DNA of 64,000 bases from Pseudogracilibacillus auburnensis (GTDB taxonomy: Bacteria; Bacillota; Bacilli; Bacillales; Amphibacillaceae): positions 1-64,000 of the forward strand of contig NZ_QJJQ01000010.1 in assembly GCF_003201975.1 (NCBI RefSeq), written 5' to 3'. Positions within the stretch are counted from its first letter, which is position 1; the number at the start of each line of letters is the position of its first letter. Positions 35,014 through 44,001 of this stretch are shown piece by piece. Below the pieces are notes generated by a model, which worked only from the letters and a program-made list of their open reading frames with translations, did no database searches and was not told where the DNA came from. The position numbers and the translations under genes are program-made.

Positions 35014-35628
35014 TTGAGTAAAAAACGTTTAACGCGCGAAGAGAGTAAACGAGAAACACGAAACAAGCTGTTACATGTCGCAACAAAAACTTTTATGGAA
35101 AAAGGATTTTATGGAGCTTCCATCGATGAGATTGCTGAAGAAGCAGGATTTTCAAAGGGGGCTGTCTATTCAAATTTTGGTTCAAAGGAAGATTTATTCA
35201 TTGCCGTATTTAGTGAACGGCTACAAAAGGATATTCAATCTATCAAAACTATTTACCAACAACAAACTTCATTGCTTGAGTATATGGAAGTGTTAGAAGA
35301 AAACTACCATAAAGAACTAAAAGAAAATAAAGCGTGGGGCGCATTGATGCTAGAATTTCTCATTTATGCGTTACGAGAGGAATCAGCCCGTAAAAAGCTA
35401 GCCCCAATCTTGCAAAAATCGCGAAAACAATCAGAAGAAATACTAATACACTTTGAAAATAAAGAAGAGAGTAATTTCCCACTCTCCCCCGAAAAACTAT
35501 CCTTCTTATTATTAGCATTGGACGTTGGTACAAGTATTTTACATTTTGTTAGCGAGGAAGATGTTCCTGAGCATATTATTGTTGATGGGCTAAAGCAACT
35601 GCTTAAACTTGATAGTGAAACTAATTAA
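35014..35628 (+). CDS. TetR-family regulator
   Basis: This 204-aa regulator has the TetR DNA-binding domain (TRNKLLHVATKTFMEKGFYGASIDEIAEEAGFSKGAVYSNFGSKEDLF, with the recognition helix at GAVYSNFGSK) and a helical ligand-binding C-terminal domain. Starts at TTG (35014) with AAGAGGAG ~10 nt upstream. It very likely represses the divergent DHA2 efflux gene. Confidence 0.87.
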   Translation: MSKKRLTREESKRETRNKLLHVATKTFMEKGFYGASIDEIAEEAGFSKGAVYSNFGSKEDLFIAVFSERLQKDIQSIKTIYQQQTSLLEYMEVLEENYHKELKENKAWGALMLEFLIYALREESARKKLAPILQKSRKQSEEILIHFENKEESNFPLSPEKLSFLLLALDVGTSILHFVSEEDVPEHIIVDGLKQLLKLDSETN

Positions 35629-35643
35629 CAAAACAGTGGATAT

Positions 35644-35775
35644 TTGCTATACTTATGTTGAAAACTATATATTAGGAATACTACTAGGGGTGCCCTTATC
35701 GGGGGGCTGAGAGGAAATGAGCACATTTCTAACTCTTGTGAACCTGATCTAGTTCATACTAGCGGAGGGAAGTAG
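35644..35775 (+). promoter_or_regulatory. TPP riboswitch (thi box) with promoter
   Basis: The aptamer (35681-35775) shows the thi-box blocks: AGGGGTGCCC, the GCTGAGA core, a variable arm, TGAACCTGATCTAGTTCATACTAGCGGAGGGAAGTAG as two conserved parts (key blocks GAACCTGATCT and GCGGAGGGAAG), closed by a CTAC/GTAG P1 stem. A promoter TTGCTA-18 nt-TATATT lies at 35644-35673. Thiamine pyrophosphate binding should switch off thiW-thiD-thiM-thiE. Confidence 0.92.
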
Positions 35776-35902
35776 TTAGATGATTTTCTAGTCTATTTTT
35801 CGAAAGTTAACCAGGTTCGTGAGCGTCATGAAGCTGGTTTTTTCATGTTTATTTGATACTAACTTACCTCACCCTGTAAAAAAGAAAGGAGGAGGATCCT
35901 TT

Positions 35903-36397
35903 TTGAATAGAACTCGCATGCTTACAACGATGGCACTGCTAGTTGCGATTGGCACATTAGGCGCACAGTTTATTTGGTTCCCAGCCGGAATTGCCAAAGC
36001 ATATCCTGTTCAACATGCGGTAAACGTATTGGCGGCTGTGATGCTCGGTACAGGTCCTGCTGTTATGATTGCCTTTGTCATTGGACTTCTTCGCAACATG
36101 TTAGGGCTTGGATCATTGCTCGCATTTCCAGGTGGAATGATTGGTGCCTTTTTAGCAGGATATTTATATCGTCGCTTCGGTAAAAAGTATTTTGCAGCAA
36201 TGGGGGAAGTCATTGGAACTGGTATATTTGGCGCATTATTTGCTGTCCCTTTTGCAAAAATCCTAATGGGAACGTCATTTGGGGCATTCTTTTTTATTCC
36301 GCCATTTCTCGTTAGTAGCTTAGCAGGTGCTGGGCTTGCCCTATTTATCGTTTCACGGGTAAAATCGGAACAATTAATGAGTGTAAAACATGATTAA
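35903..36397 (+). CDS. thiW: ThiW, substrate-binding (S) component of an ECF thiamine-precursor transporter
   Basis: This 164-aa membrane protein has about five hydrophobic helices (MLTTMALLVAIGTLGAQFIWFP; HAVNVLAAVMLGTGPAVMIAFVIGLLRN; FPGGMIGAFLAGYLYRR; FFFIPPFLVSSLAGAGLALFIV, given as separate stretches). It matches the ThiW family, which imports the thiazole moiety with a shared ECF ATPase/T unit encoded elsewhere. The TTG at 35903 follows AAGGAGGAGG; a longer frame from 35819 has no ribosome binding site. First gene after the TPP riboswitch. Confidence 0.88.
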   Translation: MNRTRMLTTMALLVAIGTLGAQFIWFPAGIAKAYPVQHAVNVLAAVMLGTGPAVMIAFVIGLLRNMLGLGSLLAFPGGMIGAFLAGYLYRRFGKKYFAAMGEVIGTGIFGALFAVPFAKILMGTSFGAFFFIPPFLVSSLAGAGLALFIVSRVKSEQLMSVKHD

Positions 36398-36411
36398 GAA
36401 GGAGCTAGATA

Positions 36412-37209
36412 GTGATGAAAGAAGTTGCTTGTTCTCTGACGATTGCAGGTACTGATCCAACTGGTGGTGCGGGAATTCAAGCTGATTTAAAGACTTTTCA
36501 AGAGTTGCAAAGTTACGGAATGTCAGTTATTACGTCTGTTGTTGCCCAAAATACGACAGGTGTACAAGATATTCACCATATTCCACTTGCCATGATTGAA
36601 AAGCAGCTGGATTCGGTTTTTTCAGATATGCCTGTACACGCAATGAAAACGGGAATGATTGCCAATATCGACATGATGCAAATCATTCAGAAAAAAGTTT
36701 CAGGTAAAGATATTCCTTTTATTATCGATCCTGTCATGGTTGCAACGAGTGGAGATGCTTTAATTAGTGATGATGCTAGAGATTATTTACGAGACCATTT
36801 ATTACCACTTTGTACAGTTGTAACGCCAAATATTCCCGAAGCTGAATTTTTAACCGGAATGAAAATTGATACATTGGATACGATGAAAAAAGCTGCGGAG
36901 AAAATTGTTCATGAATATGGTGCGGGGGCTGCTCTAGTTAAAGGCGGACACCTCGTAGGCGATGCAGTTGACTTTTTATATGATGGTAATCATATGCATG
37001 AATTTACCGCAAGTCGTATCGATACAGTCAATACGCATGGAACAGGTTGTACGTATTCTGCAGCAATTACAGCATATGTAAGTCATGGTTTAACCCTTTA
37101 TGAGGCAGTGGAAAAAGGAAAATATTTTGTTACCGAAGCAATTAAACAATCGTTTGATCTAGGTAGTGGAAATGGGCCGACAAATCATTGGGCAGTAAGG
37201 CTAGTTTAG
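36412..37209 (+). CDS. thiD: Hydroxymethylpyrimidine / phosphomethylpyrimidine kinase
   Basis: This 264-265-aa ribokinase-fold enzyme phosphorylates HMP and HMP-P for thiamine synthesis. It has TIAGTDPTGGAGIQADLKTFQ at the N terminus, VIDPVMVATSGD-type sequence (IDPVMVATSGDAL) in the middle and the catalytic motif NTHGTGCTYSAAI near the C terminus. Starts at GTG 36412 or ATG 36415 after AAGGAG. Second gene of the thi operon. Confidence 0.93.
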   Translation: MMKEVACSLTIAGTDPTGGAGIQADLKTFQELQSYGMSVITSVVAQNTTGVQDIHHIPLAMIEKQLDSVFSDMPVHAMKTGMIANIDMMQIIQKKVSGKDIPFIIDPVMVATSGDALISDDARDYLRDHLLPLCTVVTPNIPEAEFLTGMKIDTLDTMKKAAEKIVHEYGAGAALVKGGHLVGDAVDFLYDGNHMHEFTASRIDTVNTHGTGCTYSAAITAYVSHGLTLYEAVEKGKYFVTEAIKQSFDLGSGNGPTNHWAVRLV

Positions 37210-37213
37210 GGAA

Positions 37214-37310
37214 TTATGTGATATGTGCAGGGTTATGTGTTGGATTGGATTTTTGGTTATATGCCGTTTCCGAGGATTATGTGCCGATTTCATGAATTTT
37301 GTGCCGTGGA
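37214..37310. repeat. Array of TTATGTGC-type ~20-bp repeats inside the thi operon
   Basis: Units begin near 37214 (TTATGTGATA), 37233 (TTATGTGTTG), 37257 (TTATATGCCG), 37277 (TTATGTGCCG) and 37297 (TTTTGTGCCG), at 19-24 bp spacing. The array fills the 180-nt thiD-thiM gap and creates an artificial in-frame extension of thiM. Confidence 0.65.
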
Positions 37311-37389
37311 AAACGAAGATGTACTACATTCCAGAATAGTGAGCTACAAGAAATTGAGTATGTTTCATATGGGAGGTAAAAGTGGAAAA

Positions 37390-38142
37390 ATGAATATAAT
37401 TGAGCAAGTAAGAAAAAAACAGCCTTTGATTCACCATATAACAAACCAAGTCGTCATGAATTTTACAGCAAATGGCTTATTATCATTTGGAGGCTCCCCG
37501 ATTATGGCAAAAGAAGTATCGGAAGCTCGGGATATGGCTACTATTGCAGATGGCGTATTAATTAATATCGGGACACTTGTTCAGCCTGATATTGAGGCAA
37601 TGATTATTGCGGGACAAACAGCGAATGAACGGGGGATCCCTGTTGTATTAGATCCAGTTGGAGTCGCGGCAACCCCTTATCGAAAGCAAGCGATTAAAAA
37701 ACTATTCAATAATGTTCAGTTTACAGCGGTAAAAGGCAATGCAGGAGAAATGGCACATCTCGTCGAAATCGCTTGGGAAACAAAAGGCGTCGAATCAATT
37801 GATGACGATATGAGCAAATTAGAAAGTGTAGCGCTTCAAGTGGCGGAAAAATATAATACGCTTGCTATTGTAACAGGAAAAATCGATGTAGTCGCTCAAG
37901 GAACCAACGTTAAAGTGAATGATACAGGCCATGAATATTTAACGCAAATTACGGGAGCCGGTTGTTTACTTGGTTCTATCGTTACTGCATGTTTAACAAC
38001 AAATTCAGATCAGATAAAGGCTGTCTACGAAGCAGTACGTTTTTACGGTCAAGCAGCAGAACAAGCAGCTGCGAGAAGCGATGTCTTTGGAACGGGAACA
38101 TTTTTGCCACATTTTATTGATGCGCTTGCTACAAAGGAGTAA
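37390..38142 (+). CDS. thiM: Hydroxyethylthiazole kinase
   Basis: This 250-aa kinase phosphorylates 4-methyl-5-hydroxyethylthiazole. It shows PLIHHITNQVVMNFTANGLLSFGGSPIMA at the N terminus (here named by its blocks HHITNQVV and LSFGGSPIM), VLDPVGVAATPYR and the anion-hole motif TGAGCLLGSI. The ATG at 37390 agrees with the family start; GGGAGG lies 13 nt upstream. The open frame extends back to 37225 only through the repeat array. Third gene of the thi operon. Confidence 0.92.
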   Translation: MNIIEQVRKKQPLIHHITNQVVMNFTANGLLSFGGSPIMAKEVSEARDMATIADGVLINIGTLVQPDIEAMIIAGQTANERGIPVVLDPVGVAATPYRKQAIKKLFNNVQFTAVKGNAGEMAHLVEIAWETKGVESIDDDMSKLESVALQVAEKYNTLAIVTGKIDVVAQGTNVKVNDTGHEYLTQITGAGCLLGSIVTACLTTNSDQIKAVYEAVRFYGQAAEQAAARSDVFGTGTFLPHFIDALATKE

Positions 38143-38148
38143 GAATAT

Positions 38149-38760
38149 ATGGCAAACTATTTACGAAAATATTTTATTATGGGTAGCCAAAATTGTAACC
38201 GAGATCCAGAAAAAATTTTAACAGAAGCTATTGCGGCCGGAATTACCGCTTTTCAGTTTCGCGAAAAAGGAAATGGCTCGTTATCTGGTGAGGCCAAGAT
38301 AACACTCGGAAAAAAACTGCGTGAGATTTGCCGTCAATATACGATTCCCTTCTTCATTAATGATGATGTCGAACTTGCTTCCGTGCTTGAAGTTGATGGA
38401 ATTCATGTAGGACAGGATGATACATCAGTAGCGAGATTACGTGTTAAATTTCCGAATCTTGAACTAGGGTTATCTGTTTCTAATGAAGAAGAATTTAAAA
38501 AAAGTCCCATACATTTAGTAGATTATGTCGGTGCTGGTCCTATTTTTACGACAAGTACAAAAGATGATGCAAAGCCAGCTGTTGGAACAGAGTGGATTAC
38601 GTTTTTACGAAACAAACACCGACACCTTCCAATTGTCGGAATTGGAGGAATCAATGAAATAAATGCTAGTCAAGTGATGGAAGCCGGGGCAAATGGAGTA
38701 GCAGTTATTTCCGCCATTACAAAAGCTCAAAATATAAAAGAAGTAGTAAAATCACTTTAA
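38149..38760 (+). CDS. thiE: Thiamine-phosphate synthase
   Basis: This 203-aa TIM-barrel enzyme joins HMP-PP and thiazole phosphate. It has FQFREKGNGSLSG, FFINDDVELA, DGIHVGQDD, VGAGPIFTTSTKDDAKPAVG and GIGGINEINA, which are the ThiE substrate-binding blocks. Starts 6 nt after thiM. Last gene of the operon. Confidence 0.94.
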   Translation: MANYLRKYFIMGSQNCNRDPEKILTEAIAAGITAFQFREKGNGSLSGEAKITLGKKLREICRQYTIPFFINDDVELASVLEVDGIHVGQDDTSVARLRVKFPNLELGLSVSNEEEFKKSPIHLVDYVGAGPIFTTSTKDDAKPAVGTEWITFLRNKHRHLPIVGIGGINEINASQVMEAGANGVAVISAITKAQNIKEVVKSL

Positions 38761-38768
38761 CGTTTAAA

Positions 38769-38799
38769 AAACCTCCTTATGTCCAGCATAGGGAGGTTT
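38769..38799 (+). terminator. Terminator of the thi operon
   Basis: AAACCTCCTTATG pairs with GCATAGGGAGGTTT over a 4-nt loop, followed by TCATTGG; a T run is weak on the plus strand, but A runs upstream make it also suit the minus strand. Confidence 0.65.
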
Positions 38800-38810
38800 C
38801 ATTGGTTTGG

Positions 38811-39006
38811 ATATTGGCACTTTTTGCTTTCTCACCAATTGTTGACAGCATGACAGCATCACTGGTACGTATTGAACTGTCGTGATAAAACTTGTTGCCT
38901 TTGGTGGAAGTCCGATCACCGTCGTTACAGTAACAATCATCCTTATCACTCTTCTGCTGCAGTTGATACTCAATAGGGATGAATACAAACAGCAGCAAAT
39001 TAATAT
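38811..39006 (+). pseudogene. Possible decayed membrane-protein (PAP2-phosphatase-like) remnant
   Basis: Two plus-strand frames look protein-like when joined: ALFAFSPIVDSMTASLVRIEL, then KLVAFGGSPITVVTVTIILI followed by more hydrophobic residues and DEYKQQQ. Stops and a frame change separate them. The pattern recalls a PAP2-type phosphatase N-terminal half, but the similarity is weak and rests on memory of the family. No intact frame exists. Confidence 0.25.
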
Positions 39007-39118
39007 GGTTTTTCCTCTTCACATAAAGTGATGATTTTCTCTTTCGTGCTTTCCGCTTTAATAACGGATGACCGATTATAATGGCACTATTTTGTTCATA
39101 TTTCATTCCGCTTTGAAA

Positions 39119-40276
39119 TTAGAAAAAATCGGTTAAAAATGTTTGTGTTTTAGGAATCATTTTTTCTAACAGTTCAATTGATGCTCTATCCCCTTCAAGA
39201 AGACCATATTCAAACAGTTCAGTCGGGCGTTTATATCCTAAACATATCGCAACAAGCTGTTGAATAGAACATTTGATGTTGCCGTCACCTTTCCCTTCCA
39301 TCTTTGTTACAAATGTTTCACCACTGTCACTTCGAATTACATACACACCATTATTATCTAGTAAAAATTCATCTTCAACCTGCAGTTGAACAACTCCATC
39401 AACAGGAAAAATATATTGTTTTAAAAACGCTAAAACATCAACAATACGGGCCATAAAATAAGGTTCAACTTCTTGGTCAAATGTAGGGTCGTCGATCATA
39501 TATGGAAGTAAATCATTTTCTGGAACGGTTAGTTTTACCTTCTCAGCCATCGAATCGTGATTGGAAATAAATTCATATAATACATGCTGTCCATTTATCG
39601 ATGTATAAGCTACTTCTTTTGCCGTAAAAATATCATCTTTTACTTTATAGATAATATACCCTTCTGCGGCATCTACATTATTATAAGCAATTGCAACTTG
39701 AGCCTCTTCGTCAGTAAGTACTCGTTGCTCCCACCACTTTTTATCACGTTCAAGCATTCCATTAAATTTACTTGCATATTTCGTATATATTTCTTGTAAA
39801 AGTTCTAAGTTCCGGTTTCTTCTTATGTACCCATTTCCATCCCATTTACGTTTTAGTCTCTCTATCGGGATCGTATAATTTTTATTTGAAAAAGCAAGTT
39901 CCCATCCATACTTCCGATAAAATCCAACATGGAACGGGTGCAAATAAGATATCGTTTCTCCTGCTTTTTTCATTTCTTGCAATGAATGCAATAACAGCTT
40001 TTTTGCGATTCCCTGCCTACGATATTCAGGCCATGTCGCAACTGAACTTACTCCACCCATTTTTAACGAAGTGCCATTGATTAAAACACGTAAAGGAATA
40101 TGATGTAATTTGCCAGCTAATTGGTCATCAACTATATATCCCCAAATCTCATGCCGTTCCGCCTCTTTTTCCTTTTTCGCAAATTGATCAGGATTTAAAT
40201 AATACTGAAAAGCAAATTGCGATAAGGAAAAAATATCTTTATAATTTGCTTTCGATAATCGCCTAATCTGTCCCAT
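39119..40276 (-). CDS. Eis-like GNAT acetyltransferase with SCP2 domain
   Basis: This 385-aa protein has an N-terminal GNAT domain with the acetyl-CoA loop (GVSSVATWPEYRRQGIAKKLL), a second GNAT-like half (residues ~150-290) and a C-terminal sterol-carrier-like domain (VQLQVEDEFLLDNNGVYVI). This three-part layout is that of Eis-type aminoglycoside/lysine N-acetyltransferases. Monocistronic. The substrate is not visible. Confidence 0.82.
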   Translation of the reverse strand: MGQIRRLSKANYKDIFSLSQFAFQYYLNPDQFAKKEKEAERHEIWGYIVDDQLAGKLHHIPLRVLINGTSLKMGGVSSVATWPEYRRQGIAKKLLLHSLQEMKKAGETISYLHPFHVGFYRKYGWELAFSNKNYTIPIERLKRKWDGNGYIRRNRNLELLQEIYTKYASKFNGMLERDKKWWEQRVLTDEEAQVAIAYNNVDAAEGYIIYKVKDDIFTAKEVAYTSINGQHVLYEFISNHDSMAEKVKLTVPENDLLPYMIDDPTFDQEVEPYFMARIVDVLAFLKQYIFPVDGVVQLQVEDEFLLDNNGVYVIRSDSGETFVTKMEGKGDGNIKCSIQQLVAICLGYKRPTELFEYGLLEGDRASIELLEKMIPKTQTFLTDFF

Positions 40277-40373
40277 TTACTCCCTCCTAATTACTTTTAA
40301 TGATAAGTATAAACGAAAAAGAAAAAGGTCTCCATCAACAAGGAGGTGTCGATTTGACCTTTTCTTTTAAACT

Positions 40374-41579
40374 TTATTCATGCCTTAATGCATCAATCGG
40401 ACTTAATTTTGACGCCTTATTTGCTGGTAAGATTCCAAACACAATTCCGATTAGTGCCGAGAAGCTTGCTCCAATCATAACGACAATTGGACTAACGACC
40501 GCTGTAAATGGTAAGAACTGTGAAACGATTATTGTAACAAGCATGGCAATCCCGATTCCGATAAGGCCACCTAGCAAAGTAATCGTCATCGCTTCAATTA
40601 AAAATTGAAATAAGATTCTTTTTCTAGTGGCTCCGATTGCTTTCCGAAGACCAATTTCACGTGTACGTTCTGTAACAGAGACGAGCATAATATTCATTAC
40701 ACCGATTCCACCAACTAAAAGAGAAATTCCTGCGATACTGCCAATAACTAATGTAACAATTTTATAAAAGGAAGCAAATTCCTCCTCATATTCACTCATA
40801 TCCCAATATGTGTACTCGCCATCTTCTAAATTTTTTATTTCCGATAAACGTGTTGCGGCCAGATCAGCTGTTTCCGTTAATGTCTCTGCACTTGCAGCTA
40901 AAACTTGAACTTGTTGAATTTCAGCAGCACCAAACATCATACCATTTAATGTTCGTGGCATTAGTGCTTCTCCATCATCTCCCCAGCGATATTCGGGTGG
41001 GGTAGTAGATTTATACACTCCAACAAGTTTATACGGATTACCACTTATTTCAACAATTTCTCCGATAATATCTTCATCTTCTTTAAATAATTTATCCCTT
41101 GTAAAGTCATCAATCATCACAACCCGATTCATATTATCATTATCTTGCATCGTAAAAGGACGACCTTCTACCATTTCGATGTTTTTGCCGTAAAAATAAT
41201 CACGTCCAACCCCAACGATTTGTAACTCTATTTGTTTTTCATTATGAAACAACGTTCCCCAACCATGGTTTATTCCCATTGCTACTTTTACACCAGGAAG
41301 TTGTTGGATTTCTGCTAAATCGTCAGCAGTTAATTCTGGTTCAACCCACATCATTTCAGATCCGTCATCCGTTGGGAATGGCTCATAATACAGCTCGATT
41401 ACATTTTTATCATCACCAAATAATTCGTCCGTTAATTGGGTTTGTGCACCTGTTCCTATCGCAACGATAATGATAACCGCGCAAACACCAATAATAATCC
41501 CGAGCATCGTTAGAATGGAACGAATTTTGTGATTCCAGATAGAGGATAACGCAATTTTGAAACTTTCGAGTATGTTCAC
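40374..41579 (-). CDS. yknZ: MacB/YknZ-type ABC transporter permease
   Basis: This 401-aa protein has the MacB layout: one N-terminal membrane helix (IRSILTMLGIIIGVCAVIIIVAIG), a ~230-residue extracellular domain and three C-terminal helices with the FtsX core motif (GGIGVMNIMLVSVTERTREIGLRKAIGATRKRI in two blocks, GGIGVMNIMLVSV and RTREIGLRKAIGA). It works with YknX and YknY to export peptides or other toxic compounds. Overlaps yknY by 4 bp. Confidence 0.82.
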   Translation of the reverse strand: MNILESFKIALSSIWNHKIRSILTMLGIIIGVCAVIIIVAIGTGAQTQLTDELFGDDKNVIELYYEPFPTDDGSEMMWVEPELTADDLAEIQQLPGVKVAMGINHGWGTLFHNEKQIELQIVGVGRDYFYGKNIEMVEGRPFTMQDNDNMNRVVMIDDFTRDKLFKEDEDIIGEIVEISGNPYKLVGVYKSTTPPEYRWGDDGEALMPRTLNGMMFGAAEIQQVQVLAASAETLTETADLAATRLSEIKNLEDGEYTYWDMSEYEEEFASFYKIVTLVIGSIAGISLLVGGIGVMNIMLVSVTERTREIGLRKAIGATRKRILFQFLIEAMTITLLGGLIGIGIAMLVTIIVSQFLPFTAVVSPIVVMIGASFSALIGIVFGILPANKASKLSPIDALRHE

Positions 41580-42256
41580 GCACTATGCCTCCGATCTTCC
41601 GTAATTTTGCCATCCCGAAGAAAAATAATTCGATCTGCATATGCTGCAATTTCTTCCTCATGTGTAACAAGGATGACTGTCTTCCCTTCTTGATTCAGTT
41701 GCACGAATAATTCCATAATTTGTTCACTCGTTTTGGAATCAAGTGCTCCAGTCGGCTCATCCGCAAGAATGATTTCCGGATCATTAACAAGTGCTCTTGC
41801 GATACAAACCCGTTGTTTTTGCCCACCAGATAATTCATTTGGTAAGTGAGTCGCCCTGTCCCCTAATCCTACCTTTTTAAGCATTTCTTGCGCTCTTTCT
41901 ACTCTTTCTCGTTTTCCGACATCTGCATAAACTAGTGGAGCTTCCACATTTTTTAATGCATTTTGTCTTGGTAACAGAAAGAACTGCTGAAATACAAACC
42001 CGATATGCTTGTTACGTAAACCTGCTAATTGATTTTCATGAAAGGAGTTTATTTTTTCTTCATTTAGCTCATAAGTCCCTGATGTAGGCGGATCAAGAAA
42101 TCCAATAATATTCATTAACGTTGATTTACCTGATCCCGATGGTCCCATAATTGCGATAAATTCGCCGTCTTTAATTTCCAAATCAATATCATGGAGAACT
42201 GGAACTGTTAATTTACCTGATTGATAGATTTTATTAATTTTATTCAACTTCATCAT
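41576..42256 (-). CDS. yknY: YknY-type ABC transporter ATPase
   Basis: This 226-aa MacB/LolD-type ATPase has Walker A GPSGSGKST, LSGGQKQRVCIARALVNDP and Walker B IILADEPTGALDSK. The ATG at 42256 (or 42253) overlaps the yknX stop; GGAAGTGG provides the ribosome binding site. A longer frame to 42316 lies wholly inside yknX and is rejected. Middle gene of yknXYZ. Confidence 0.87.
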   Translation of the reverse strand: MMKLNKINKIYQSGKLTVPVLHDIDLEIKDGEFIAIMGPSGSGKSTLMNIIGFLDPPTSGTYELNEEKINSFHENQLAGLRNKHIGFVFQQFFLLPRQNALKNVEAPLVYADVGKRERVERAQEMLKKVGLGDRATHLPNELSGGQKQRVCIARALVNDPEIILADEPTGALDSKTSEQIMELFVQLNQEGKTVILVTHEEEIAAYADRIIFLRDGKITEDRRHSA

Positions 42257-43526
42257 ATGAAGCCACTTCCATTCCATCATGCATCTCAGGAGTCGGACTA
42301 ATAACGACAAGTTCACCTAATTCTACACCATCTTTAATCTCAGCAAATTCGTCATTCATATTGCCGACTTCGACATCACGTTTTTCCAAGATTCCATCTA
42401 CTAACACATACACAAAAGGAGATTCTTCCACCATATCAACATCAGCTTCCCCAAACATATCATCCATTATCTCCGTATCTTCCTCGCCCATATCCATCAT
42501 CATATCGTCCATTAGTGCCATATGTGGAACGACAAGTTTCTTCTTATCTCCACCCACACTTACTTCAAGAGAAACATGGAAACCTTGACGGAGGTCTTTC
42601 GTATCATCGGTAATTTCTACCTTAAATGGATACATCGTTACATTACTTTCTCCACCCAAATCCATATCTCCTGCTCCATCACTTGTAGGAAACTCTGAAA
42701 CCGATTCTACGCTTCCTTTCCATTCTCGATCTTTATACACCTTTGGTCGCACAATTACTTTTTGATCTTTTTTAATCTTAACTGCATCAAATTCACTCAT
42801 TGTCCCAATTACTTTATACGGATCATCTGAGATAATGTGAATGATCGGCTCTGTCGCTCCTTCTTCTGTTCTTTCCACATTTTTATTTACTTTCACAACT
42901 GTCCCACTCATCGTACTTTTGACGGTTAGTGCTTGTCTTTGTCTATCTAATTCATTAATTTCAGCTTGTGCAGTAGCTTCCTCCGCCTTTGCATTTTCTA
43001 CTTCAAGAACTAGTTGATTCCTTTCATTCTCTAATTCACGAATGCTCTCATTCGTAATGACAACACCCTCTTCGTCGTCACTTTGACCATTATTCATATC
43101 TTTTTTCATTTGTTCGATTTGTTGTGCCAATTGATTTACTTGGTTTTGTATCGATGTTGTATTATTTTTTGCCATATCACGGGCTCTGACAGCAGCATTA
43201 ATGTCATTTTGGATTTTCGCCTCGTCATACCGGAATAATGTATCATCCTTTTTTACCTTTTGGTTTTCCTTCACCAAAAACTCCTTTATTTCACCATTTT
43301 CCGGGTCGGCATAAATTTTTTGTTCATTTTCAGGTACGATTTGACCAGTCACTAAAATTGTTTCATCTAATGCTTCCTCTGTTACTTTTTCTACAAGCAC
43401 TGGCATATCTTCTGGGCTTTCTCCTTCAACCGAAGTAGCTCTGACTTTTACAAAATAAATAACTGCCATGATGATAATAATTGCAAGTACACCTACACCA
43501 ATTAAAATCTTTATCTTTTTACTCAC
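42240..43526 (-). CDS. yknX: YknX-type membrane-fusion (HlyD family) adaptor with Met/acid-rich insert
   Basis: This 428-aa adaptor has an N-terminal membrane anchor (ILIGVGVLAIIIIMAVIYFV), a lipoyl/barrel-sandwich part, a ~100-residue coiled coil (about 100-200) and a beta-barrel domain. It is longer than the ~377-aa B. subtilis YknX, mainly because of an insert after VPHMALMDD containing repeated MDDM/MMMDMGEED/EIMDDMF residues (about residues 345-380). It links the permease to substrate capture outside the membrane. Leads the yknXYZ operon. Confidence 0.82.
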   Translation of the reverse strand: MSKKIKILIGVGVLAIIIIMAVIYFVKVRATSVEGESPEDMPVLVEKVTEEALDETILVTGQIVPENEQKIYADPENGEIKEFLVKENQKVKKDDTLFRYDEAKIQNDINAAVRARDMAKNNTTSIQNQVNQLAQQIEQMKKDMNNGQSDDEEGVVITNESIRELENERNQLVLEVENAKAEEATAQAEINELDRQRQALTVKSTMSGTVVKVNKNVERTEEGATEPIIHIISDDPYKVIGTMSEFDAVKIKKDQKVIVRPKVYKDREWKGSVESVSEFPTSDGAGDMDLGGESNVTMYPFKVEITDDTKDLRQGFHVSLEVSVGGDKKKLVVPHMALMDDMMMDMGEEDTEIMDDMFGEADVDMVEESPFVYVLVDGILEKRDVEVGNMNDEFAEIKDGVELGELVVISPTPEMHDGMEVASYDEVE

Positions 43527-44001
43527 TTACCTTTTCCCCCTACTTTCCTACATTGTATTAAATAAGTAATACACTAAAATTAAAAAAACACATATCAATA
43601 TGTGTTACTCTACTAATACACTTTGATCCATTATAATTGCTAATCGGATCAATTGCAAGACGAAAAAATAGTTTAATCGTTTTTTTACTCTATTTTAACA
43701 ATGGGTAAAAGGAATGAATCTTTTGTCACAACATAGGACTTAAAATTAAATCATTGGTAATATCGGATCAATTGTTAATCATTCAATCGAACTATATCCT
43801 TTAAAGATTTCATTTGGCTGGAACATAGATTGCTAAAGAAAAATCCGACCAATGGTAGCTGCAGTTAACCCGCTCAGGAGTAACTTCACGAAGGTAATGT
43901 ATTTTTGCCTTTAAACTAGATCGTTTATTTATGTCCCAGACTCAATATAATTTGCTTGTATTTACTTGGAATTGCTTTTTTATCTCCGTCTCCTAATCAC
44001 C
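43527..44001. other. Gene-free spacer upstream of yknX
   Basis: No gene. It contains a perfect 9+9 palindrome AACACATAT-TG-ATATGTGTT (minus strand) at about 43584-43603 followed by TTTTTT, and direct AGTGTATTA repeats on either side, which could form an attenuator or operator before yknX. A degraded MITE-like copy is at 43814-43944. Confidence 0.45.
43814..43944. repeat. Short degenerate copy of the TGAGGCTGG-type element
   Basis: Ends resemble the terminal repeats of the 47749-48150 element (TGGCTGGAACATA at the left; TATGTCCCAGACTCA at the right), and the inner AATCCGACCAATGG corresponds to AATCCGAACAATAG in that element. Most of the interior is missing. Confidence 0.5.

Noticed and set aside
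37225-37389. 55-codon N-terminal extension of thiM
   Set aside because: It is produced by translating the 20-bp repeat array; ThiM proteins start near the ATG at 37390.
38777-39106. 109-codon minus-strand frame
   Set aside because: It overlaps the thi terminator and has no ribosome binding site; the opposite strand looks slightly more like a decayed membrane protein.
42257-42316. Longer start of yknY
   Set aside because: The extra 20 codons lie wholly inside yknX, and the ribosome binding site fits the ATG at 42256.
40374-43526. yknXYZ read as the HrtAB haem pump controlled by the nearby HssRS
   Set aside because: HrtAB has no HlyD-type adaptor, and no GTTCATGTT-type direct repeat was found upstream of yknX.
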